64,000 bases of DNA from Prosapia bicincta (taxonomy: Eukaryota; Arthropoda; Insecta; Hemiptera; Cercopidae). Under the pieces are notes generated by a model. It worked only from the letters and a program-made list of their open reading frames with translations, did no database searches and was not told the DNA's origin. This document shows positions 56,591-64,000 of this stretch, piece by piece (the first letter of the stretch is position 1; each line of letters starts with the position of its first letter). The position numbers were made by a program, and so were the translations under genes. The stretch is taken from positions 11,052,395 through 11,116,394 of the forward strand of contig JBAIZL010000008.1 in NCBI GenBank assembly GCA_036971475.1. Reading direction: 5' to 3'.

Positions 56591-56878
56591 TGAGTGTTAC
56601 TACTACAAACTCTAACTTACAACTAAGGTGAAAGTAAAGTTACACTTCCGTATTTATACAGTAAGCGTTGCCACGCCCACCTGTCAAAACAACAGTTATT
56701 AACCCTACTTTAAACATGATACATCAAATAGATTGTACCTAACTCAATAATTACAATAAAATTTTTAACCATACAACATAATTACATATAAACAAAATAG
56801 TTAATTAATATTTTAGTTTATTATTATTTCAATATTTTAACCAAAAAGTTACAATACAATTTTCTTGTGTCACACTAG

Positions 56879-57239
56879 TTACATTAATATAGAATTTTGA
56901 ATAGGGCCTGGCTCATTATTTACAATATTATTTTTATTCCCATTAATATACAAAGTTTTCCACGTATCCAAATTATTGTACTTAACAACGTTTTTTAACA
57001 GGGTTATATCTTCTACTTTAAATACGTGCTCTTCCTCTAAACTCTAAACAATGTTTCGCCATCGTAGATTTTTCTGGTATGTTATATTTAACGTGGGAAA
57101 AATGTTCTTTAGCCCTAGTTTTAATAAGTCCTTTATATGTACTATGATAGATAAATGAGAGACTCGAAATATTATAATAAGCAGAAACATAAGATGTTAA
57201 CACAATTTTAATACTACGAGCTACTATATTCAATTCCAC
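56879..57239 (-). pseudogene. GIY-YIG endonuclease C-terminal part of a Penelope-like element
   Basis: Minus frame: STYKGLIKTRAKEHFSHVKY, IPEKSTMAKHCLEF. This matches the YIGQTxRxLxTRxxEH...SxxAKHCLExGH block of PLE nucleases, with the YIG region degraded. A frameshift then gives LKVEDITLLKNVVKYNNLDT, WKTLYINGNKNNIVNNEPGP, IQNSILM and TAA at 56879-56881, which fits the C-terminal ...NxDxGPIxS.L end of the family. The domain start and catalytic GIY are lost. Confidence 0.75.
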
Positions 57240-57245
57240 AATTTA

Positions 57246-58476
57246 TAATGTGTTTCTATAATTTTTTTAAAATTTGTTGAAGTATACTACTTGAAGCTAC
57301 CTGGCAGCTAAAGCAATACACTACCCCACCAAAAATTTTAAAGCCGTCTGAGTCACGAGTGCACTAAGAATGTAATCAGCTGTTCGTACAATCAGCTGTT
57401 TTATCTCAACTTTCAAATCAATTAAATTATTACATTAGTGATGTAGACAGAACGAAGTTTTATACACATTTAAAGATTTAATATAAAACCACATTTATGG
57501 AATTATACATTTATCTGACTCATTAGTGAATGGGTTATTATAAGATATTGAAACTTAAGCCTTATTCTGAATTATTTAATTAGACTTATTCGTTGCCAAT
57601 GTTTTCCTTTGAGTGTTTCAATTGGTTGTATAGTTTATTAATGGAACAGAATTACCAACATACAAAATATTTAATTACTTATTGGAGAAATGATAATATT
57701 TCATCTATTTAAATTTACAACCCCCCAAATCTACAAATTAAGTACCCAGCTTTTTAGTACGAATTTTAAAAAATAGTTTTCTGATTATTCTATTGAAAAA
57801 AAATAGATTTTACTCAGGAAAATAATATGTACAATACGTGAGACATGCCTAAGTCGGTAAGGATAATGTTGGACTGCGCGCCAGCGTGCGTGTGTAACTT
57901 CTTTTAGCGACTACGAACCTTTACAAACTGTTGCTTATGTTTTTTGTAAAAGCAAGTATATAGTTAACCCACAAGCTTAGTCCCTATTTCTTAGGATTTA
58001 CCAATAGAGCTGGTAAATGAAAACATTATATAAATAAGAGGTTATTTTCGGGGTTTACCATTAAACGCTAGGTTTTACCAATGACGGTTGGTAAATGTTG
58101 ATTTTGGTAATAAAACTATGAGTATGTGTTTATAATTTACTCCAGTTATAAACCAATCATAATGTCACATGTTTCTTACTTCTCACAAACTGAATCAGTA
58201 TTTATCTTAATATTTGCAAATAAATAAATAATGTTAGGTTATGTAATGTTGTATATATTTCTCAACATTTATCATGTCTCTGAGGTAAAACATATGATTT
58301 ATCGAGCAAATGATGGTAAAAGCTCCAAATTGCCGATGATCACATGAAAGTGCCAACTTTTACCTCTACGAGTCGATAGTTGTTAGGTTTCACTGGAAGA
58401 ATTAACAATTTACGGATTTTTACATAGATATATAGACCAAAGAAACCGAGGAAAAATTATGTATAGATTTGTTTTT
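57246..58476. other. unique sequence, no gene seen
   Basis: A short imperfect repetition of TTTACCAAT...TGGTAAATG is at 57995-58105. No gene is supported. Confidence 0.35.
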
Positions 58477-58894
58477 CAATTCCTTCTATTATTACACACT
58501 TTCCTTATAAATATCTTCAAATTTCGAATCTGTAATAAAATACTTTTTATTCGCCCACTCAAGTTCAAATATATTTTTTAAACTTTTAGTGGATGACACT
58601 TGATATTAAATGGGTTTTCAAATATTAATTAATTAAATAAATTTAATTAATTATAGTTTTATATGAGAAACTTGTTATTAAAGGGGCAAGGTATGCAATA
58701 TAGTTATTTTATCCCATTTGAATTAAAATCAGTGATAGCATATAATTTCATAAAACAGCTGATTTTATTTTATAGGTTAAATGGTAGAACAGCTGTTTTA
58801 ACGCAAAGGCTAAATAACTTTATTTACATTGATTGCAATTATTTAACTAAATAACTAAAATAAAAATTTTCTTTGTTCACCTGAGCAGGAATTG
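58477..58894 (-). mobile_element. TIR MITE family A, reverse copy
   Basis: CAATTCCTTCTATTATTACA opens it and TGAGCAGGAATTG closes it. The interior has CGCCCACTCAAGTTCAAATA, GGATGACACTTGATATTAAA, AAGGTATGCAATATAGTTAT and AAACAGCTGATTTTATTTTA, collinear with the other reverse copies. Confidence 0.72.
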
Positions 58895-59479
58895 ATTTAA
58901 CAAAATTTTTGTTTATATTACTTTATTCCATATCTGACTATTTCAAGTTACTGTTGGCAATGTAAATTGTGCACTTCGAAGGGCTAAAAAACACTAGAAA
59001 AAATGGAACAAAATGAACACTGTAATAAAAATAAAACAAGTAATTTCTAAATAGTCCTAGCTATAAATGGGAGTGATTAATTACTTCTTAACAACTGTGG
59101 ATTGTAAGGTTATTAAATATTTCATTTATTAGAGTTAAAGGAAAAATTTAATTTTCTACTCCACTTCTACCGCCATCAGTTATTTTCAATTAAGTAAATG
59201 GCACGCCGGCTATATTGGTAGTGCAATATAACCCAATAAAGGGAAAACCCAAAGTAAGCGAGTTTAGCTTCATTGTTGAATTTTATGGAAGCAATTATGT
59301 AAGATTGGTAAATATTTGTGAAAATTTCGAAAAAACTGTTTAAAATACTCAAACAAAACAAAACTCCCCTGACTTAATGTGGCATTTTGTTAGATCATGC
59401 AATCAATATCAAATGCAGTAGGTGAGACATCAAGCCGACAAAACATATGTCCAAACATTGCGTGAAACTTAAACTTAGG
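58895..59479. other. unique sequence, no gene seen
   Basis: No supported feature. Confidence 0.35.
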
Positions 59480-60582
59480 ACTATTACGTGCTATCATTTT
59501 CAAACGTATTTAGAGACTGGTGGCTTCTTATAGTTGGCAGGTGTGTACGAATTTCATTCTTACGTGGTATAACGGTACTGTTTTATTTTTTTACTGTGGG
59601 TTAGTTTTGGCCTATCTTGGGGTAATTTCGTGTATTCGTTTTTTAAATTTTATTTGTACTTTTATTATATTATTCTTATGTTTATTAATTTGCAGTTGCT
59701 CCCAGATTGTCGTTTTAGGCATTTTTGTCCTTGTTTTACTAGATGCATGTTTTCTAATGTGGGGAACTTGTGGTTAAGTTTGAATTGCAAGTGTTTAGTT
59801 TGATGCATGCTTTAAGGCGTTCTTTACATCTGTTTTTTAATTTCTTTTTTGTTTAGCCAATGTACAATTTCTTACAGCTTGGGCGTTCGTTTTCATACAT
59901 TCCGTTACTAAGTATGGGACATATTTTTGTCCGGTTGATTTATTTTATTGCTACGTTAATATTGTATTTTTCAGTATTTTAGTTATTCCTTTAATGTTGT
60001 ATCCTGTGTATGTAAATGTGGCACATATTGTTGTTGTTTGTGGTTCATGTTTGGTTGTTTTATTCAGTTATTATTTTATATTCTAATTTATCTTATGTCT
60101 TATTATTGCATCCATGTTTTCAGGCTATTTGATATATTATTTCTTTTCTTTTCCTTCATTTTTTAGTAGGATTTTTAGCATTTTCTATAAAGGTTAATTG
60201 TAAGTAGCCATTTTGTGTTGTGAAGGATGGTTATAGTGATTTGGTAATGTGTATGTTTTCTAAAAATTGAGTATTCAATGGTATTTATTTTTAATTGTTA
60301 AATCTAAATAGAATATTTGTATTGTTTATTTCTTTTTCCATAGTAAATTTTATGTTAGGGTGTAAGTTGGTAATTTCTTTTAGGATGTTATTATTATTTA
60401 TTGCTTTGTTTTGAGAGATGTAGCGCATAATCCATCGTCAATATATCGTATCCAATATCCATTGAGGTTGTGTCTTTTTGTGTGATTAATTTGTCAAGGT
60501 TTTGGAGGTAGATATCTGATTTTATACCTGAGAGAGCACTCAGCCTCTAAATAAGCTTGAAAATGAGAGCACGTAATTAAAA
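59480..60582 (-). mobile_element. decayed Penelope-like element with inverted terminal segments
   Basis: ACGTGCTATCATTTTCAAAC at about 59488 is inverted at 60555-60577 (AAGCTTGAAAATGAGAGCAC). Between these lie, on the minus strand, a reverse transcriptase remnant with YIDD (60434-60445) and a GIY-YIG remnant (59790-59930), in the N-to-C order expected of a PLE. The same terminus also appears at 4291 (ACGTGCTATTATTTTC). Confidence 0.68.
59780..60530 (-). pseudogene. Penelope-like reverse transcriptase and GIY-YIG remnant
   Basis: Minus-strand readings in shifting frames: GYWIRYIDDGLCATS (RT active-site YIDD, where the two Asp residues bind metal), then NNILKEITNLHPNIKFTMEK, EINNTNILF (the segment usually reading HPNIKFTxExExNxxINFLDL). 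About 400 bp on it reads VPYLVTE, GMYENERPSCKKLYIG, stop, TKKKLKNRCKERL, the GIY-YIG motif with the Q of YIGQT mutated to a stop. Several stops and shifts show it is dead. The plus-strand hydrophobic frame at 59520-59777 partly overlaps this remnant in antisense and is not a gene. Confidence 0.75.
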
Positions 60583-60659
60583 ATTCTTGAAAATCGACTC
60601 GCAAATATACCAACATTCTTACTTAAGTAGGCCTACATTAAGTGTGACAGTGTAATATG

Positions 60660-60660
<1 letters not shown>

Positions 60661-60735
<75 letters not shown>

Positions 60736-60780
60736 GAGCGGTGTGTGTGTGTGGGTGTGTGTGTGTGGGTGTGTGTGTGG

Positions 60781-60849
<69 letters not shown>

Positions 60850-60860
60850 TGTGGGTGTGT
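60661..60860. repeat. (GT)n microsatellite, interrupted
   Basis: About 200 bp of GT with GGGT, GAGC and TATG interruptions. It opens spurious Cys-Val frames. Confidence 0.97.
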
Positions 60861-62220
60861 TGGAACTATACTAAAGTGGTCAAGAGTATAAAAACTATTA
60901 GCAAACAGGGATTTTATGTATTTTTCTGTTGCCCGATCATTTTTAGGTCTTCAATTACCCTCCCATTATGAGGTGGTGCACAGTAAAACTGCTATCGAAA
61001 TGTTTGTAAAAGGTCAGGTAGCATTAGGAATCGATGTAACATTCACAATAGAATTTTGAATTAATTCCAGTTAAAACAGAAGCAAAATAGGAAATATTCT
61101 AATTTAGACATCTAACTTCGGGCTCTATTTGTGAAAGAGGTTACTTTAAAGGCATTTACGTACATTCACTTGCGGACATAACATTTCTCACCAACCATGA
61201 CGTCACTGAAGTTCAAATTAGCCTTAACACTGAGGTATTGTAGAAATTTACTTTTCAATTATCTACAATTAAAACTTTAATCAAGCCGTCATTACTTTTA
61301 CAAAAGCCAGAATGCGCACACGCGCGCACATTAAATACAATTTCAATCAGACTCCGATACTATCCAGTTCTATTTTATAACATTGTATTAAAAAGATTGT
61401 TTTAAGAATAATTTAAAACAAATAAAAGGCAAAACTGTTTTCGAATCTTGCAGGTTCAGTTAGGTTTTATTTCTATTTTACGATGTTCCTCGTATACTCA
61501 TTTTTCTCCCCCATTTCATTAGGCGTAGTGAGTGGCCCCCGTTAGCTGCTTTGATTAAATTTTATCCCCCCTCATTTCGCATCGGTCTTCGTTTTCTTTT
61601 CTATTTTATTTTGGGATACTTAAAAAGGTTAGACCAGTTAATGGTTATTAGTTGAATAAAGAAAACTTATCGAGGGGATCCTGAAGTGGCGATGTTAGAT
61701 TAACGAGAGGCAAAGCGATTGGGTGTTACTGCGTTTTGTTTTTTAGGGTTTTGCAGACAGAACCACGAATAAAGTTATTGCAGTATCTCAAATTCCTACT
61801 TGCATATGTTGTTTAAAGTATCAAACAACAAAATTTGAAAACCATTATTCCAAGACGTTTTTAAAAATTAGATAAAACGTTGAATCTTATAGTAATTTTC
61901 TCTGAAGATAATTCTTTTTCAATCGAAATGTACATTACGACATAAATAAAACGTTTTTCTGCTTTAAGGGTTTTTATTTATTTATAATAAAACGTCAATT
62001 TTAGATATATGTTTAAAATGCGCAGTGCAACACATATATAGAGACAAGAATGCTAATATGTAAAGATTAGTTGTGGATCTTACTTTTATAGAAAAAGCAA
62101 ACATTAAATGTAGTAAACACATTGAAAATTAATAAAATATGAAAGTTAAATAAACTAGAACTAGAATAAATATTTAAACCGACAATTTCTTTATAAAATA
62201 GAGCTCGAGCTCTTAATAAA
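60861..62220. other. unique sequence, no gene seen
   Basis: 61490-61700 is slightly GC-richer (GGCGTAGTGAGTGGCCCCCG) without a recognisable exon. Confidence 0.35.
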
Positions 62221-62271
62221 CACTATTACACATCTTCTCACAGTACAATTGTTTTATCAATACAGTACATG

Positions 62272-62300
62272 GTTTCGGCAATAAATACTGTCCTCATCAG
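62272..62300 (-). ncRNA. hammerhead-ribozyme-like core
   Basis: Minus strand: CTGATGA, then GG(A)CAGTA / TT / TATTGCC (7 bp with one bulged A and one G-U), then GAAACC. Core boxes are intact. No PLE coding remnant was found beside it, so it may be a solo terminal repeat. Confidence 0.5.
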
Positions 62301-62549
62301 TGACTATTCCACTATAAAGCAACTCAAAAATTTCTACTTATTTGTTGTCTTATTTTTTAGGCAACAAACAACAAATGTTATGTAAAGAGCAAAATTCAAA
62401 GAACATGAATTTTCTTTAATTTTACTAAATTGAAATTCATCATACTTTTGTAAGGAATACTGGTACATTTCAGCACATCCATCTGTCTTTCCCATCACAC
62501 AAACATCTTTCTTCGCTGACCCGGTTTAAAGTGTAAACATTTTACTACA

Positions 62550-62636
62550 GTTCTAAGTTTTGAGAATGTTTGATTCGAACGCGTCAACGAAGAATAAAAT
62601 TTTGATGTTAGGAAAGTTAGAAGAATGTACTCAATT
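62550..62636. mobile_element. palindromic MITE family B, right half only
   Basis: AGTTCTAAGTTTTGAGAATG, TTCGAACGCGTCAACGAAGA, TTGATGTTAGGAAAGTTAGA and AGAATGTACTC match the right arm of family B. The left arm is absent. Confidence 0.6.
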
Positions 62637-62811
62637 GTAATCAGTAAATTCCTCTATAATGATCTATTGTACTCAAGCAAATATATTGGAAAATATGTTA
62701 CCTGCTCCTCACTATGAAATAAAATAAAGTTAGCGCTGACAGCCCAAAATTTTTTTTTTTTTTTAAATTAAGAAAATAATCTCACCTTACAATTAATCAT
62801 TAAACTTTATG
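62637..62811. other. AT-rich spacer with poly(T) run at 62751-62764
   Basis: No supported feature. Confidence 0.4.
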
Positions 62812-63640
62812 AATAGACCACTATACACAGAGCACTATGTTATGAAACACAGCACTATACACAGAGCCCTATGTTATGAACCACAGCACTGTACACAGAG
62901 CACTATGTTATGAAACACAGCACTATGCACAGAGCATTTTGTTATGAAACACAGGACTATGAACAGAGCACTATGTTATGAAACATAGCACTATGCACAG
63001 AGTACTATGTTATGAAACACAGCACTATGTTATGAAAAACAGCACTATACACAGAGAACTATGTTATGAACCACAGCAATATACACAGAGCACTATGTTA
63101 TGAACCACAGCACTGTACACAGAGCACTATGTTATGAAACACAGCACTATGCACAGAGCATTATGTTATGAAACACAGGACTATGAACAGAGCACTATGT
63201 TATGAAACATAGCACTATGCACAGAGTACTATGTTATGAAACACAGCACTATGTTATGAAAAACAGCACTATACACAGAGAACTATGTTATGAACCACAG
63301 CACTATACACAGAGCACTATGTTATGAAACACAGCACTATACACAGAGCACTATGTTATGAAACACAGCACTATGCACAGAGCACCATGTTATGAAACAC
63401 AGCACTATGTTATGAGGCACAGCACTATGTTATGAAAAACGGCACTATGCACAGACCACTATGTTATGAAACACAGCACTATGAACCGAGCACTATGTTA
63501 TGAAAAACAGCACTATGTTAAGAAACACAAAACTATAAACCCAGCACTATGTTATGAAACACAGCACTATGCACAGAACACTATGTTATGAAAAACAGCA
63601 CTATGCACAGAGCACTGTGTTATAAAATACAGCACTATGT
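62812..63640. repeat. 34-bp tandem array with about 224-bp higher-order duplication
   Basis: Unit CACTATGTTATGAAACACAG, CACTATACACAGAG, about 24 copies including shorter truncated units. The block starting CCACAGCACTGTACACAGAG occurs at 62881 and again at 63105. The following variants (GGACTATGAACAGAG, AACATAGCACTATG, AGAGTACTATG, GAAAAACAGC) come in the same order in both, so a segment of about 224 bp was duplicated. Confidence 0.95.
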
Positions 63641-64000
63641 TGTGAATAATAAATTACATTATAGCTACAAAGTATTCCTGAAGGATAGGATTTCCAATGT
63701 TGTCTAAGGCTGATGTATGAGGGGCCACCATCTTGTGCGTGCCTTTAGGGTAACAAAGTAGGTTATAATAAACATATGACTTGTCAGTTCTGTCGTCACT
63801 GACACCTGTAGGGAGGTCCCATAATTCTAACGAAAACATTCTCTCTCAATTGGCTATTCATAAATTTATTTTATTATATACTTATTGACATCACTTGAAA
63901 AAAAACCCACTGCTTTGGTTTTCAGCAGACCCGTTTCATACTAGATCTGTGCACTGTTCAATGCTGTAAGTCACGGATATGAGTGCTGCTCAGGTGTCTT
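63641..64000. other. unique sequence to window end, no gene recognised
   Basis: A 61-aa minus frame (63654-63839) is unrecognised. The sequence is somewhat GC-richer, so an exon continuing outside the window cannot be excluded. Confidence 0.3.

Larger units (their letters stand above)
56500..57245 (-). mobile_element. Penelope-like element fragment: nuclease remnant plus hammerhead-bearing 3' region
   Basis: On the minus strand, a GIY-YIG remnant (57239-56879) is followed by about 290 bp of AT-rich sequence and then the hammerhead-like core at 56590-56563. This is the gene-to-ribozyme order known for PLE terminal regions. The 5' part (reverse transcriptase) is missing. Confidence 0.7.

Noticed and set aside
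59520..59777. 85-aa hydrophobic plus-strand frame resembling a membrane protein
   Set aside because: The surrounding minus strand encodes a PLE reverse transcriptase and GIY-YIG remnant; the plus frame lies within that element, antisense.
60662..60971. Cys/Val-rich plus frames
   Set aside because: Translations of the GT microsatellite.

Overview
This is AT-rich, gene-poor eukaryotic DNA from an animal. It is probably arthropod and possibly insect, judging by its Penelope-like retroelements, pogo-type and hAT DNA transposons, many MITEs, long (AT)n/(CA)n microsatellites and scattered AGGCCT-type motifs. The species cannot be fixed from the sequence. I find no intact host protein-coding gene and no confident functional tRNA or rRNA. 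Almost every long open frame is an arithmetic product of a tandem repeat or microsatellite, or lies antisense to a dead retroelement.

The window holds three kinds of material. (1) Tandem arrays make up roughly 14 kb, over a fifth of the window. Units are 61 bp (7.2 kb), 117 bp (7.9 kb), 111 bp (12.9-14.6 kb), 61 bp (17.7-19.2 kb), 36 bp (28.3 kb), 42 bp (34.9 kb), 79 bp (37.0-39.9 kb), 77/81 bp (41.1-42.3 kb), 90 bp (43.5 kb), 72 bp (44.2-47.5 kb), 34 bp (51.6 kb) and another 34 bp (62.8-63.6 kb). Three of these show higher-order organisation. (2) Decayed mobile elements include four Penelope-like element (PLE) fragments: GIY-YIG nuclease remains at 23.6-24.1 kb (+), 24.6-25.1 kb (-), 56.9-57.2 kb (-) and 59.8-60.5 kb (-), the last with a recognisable YIDD reverse transcriptase motif. 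There is also an internally deleted pogo-like transposon (15.8-17.0 kb), a small hAT element with an 8-bp target duplication (21.3-21.7 kb), a TIR MITE family with six copies, a palindromic MITE family with five copies, and several foldback inverted repeats. (3) Non-repetitive, relatively GC-rich islands (for example 12.1-12.6, 19.6-20.2, 26.2-27.2, 34.1-34.4, 36.1-36.5, 47.9-48.2 kb) are the best places to look for regulatory DNA or small exons.

The most interesting signal is a scatter of hammerhead-ribozyme-like cores (CUGANGA, a foldable stem II, then GAAA) at 11001-11028 (-), 23098-23121 (+), 55986-56013 (+), 56563-56590 (-) and 62272-62300 (-), with a one-base variant at 24131-24162 (+). 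Hammerhead motifs are a known property of PLEs. Here they sit downstream of PLE nuclease fragments in the matching orientation (24.1 kb and 56.5 kb) or inside head-to-head foldbacks (11.0, 23.1 and, more decayed, 27.3 kb). Long (AT)n tracts repeatedly abut the PLE terminal repeats.
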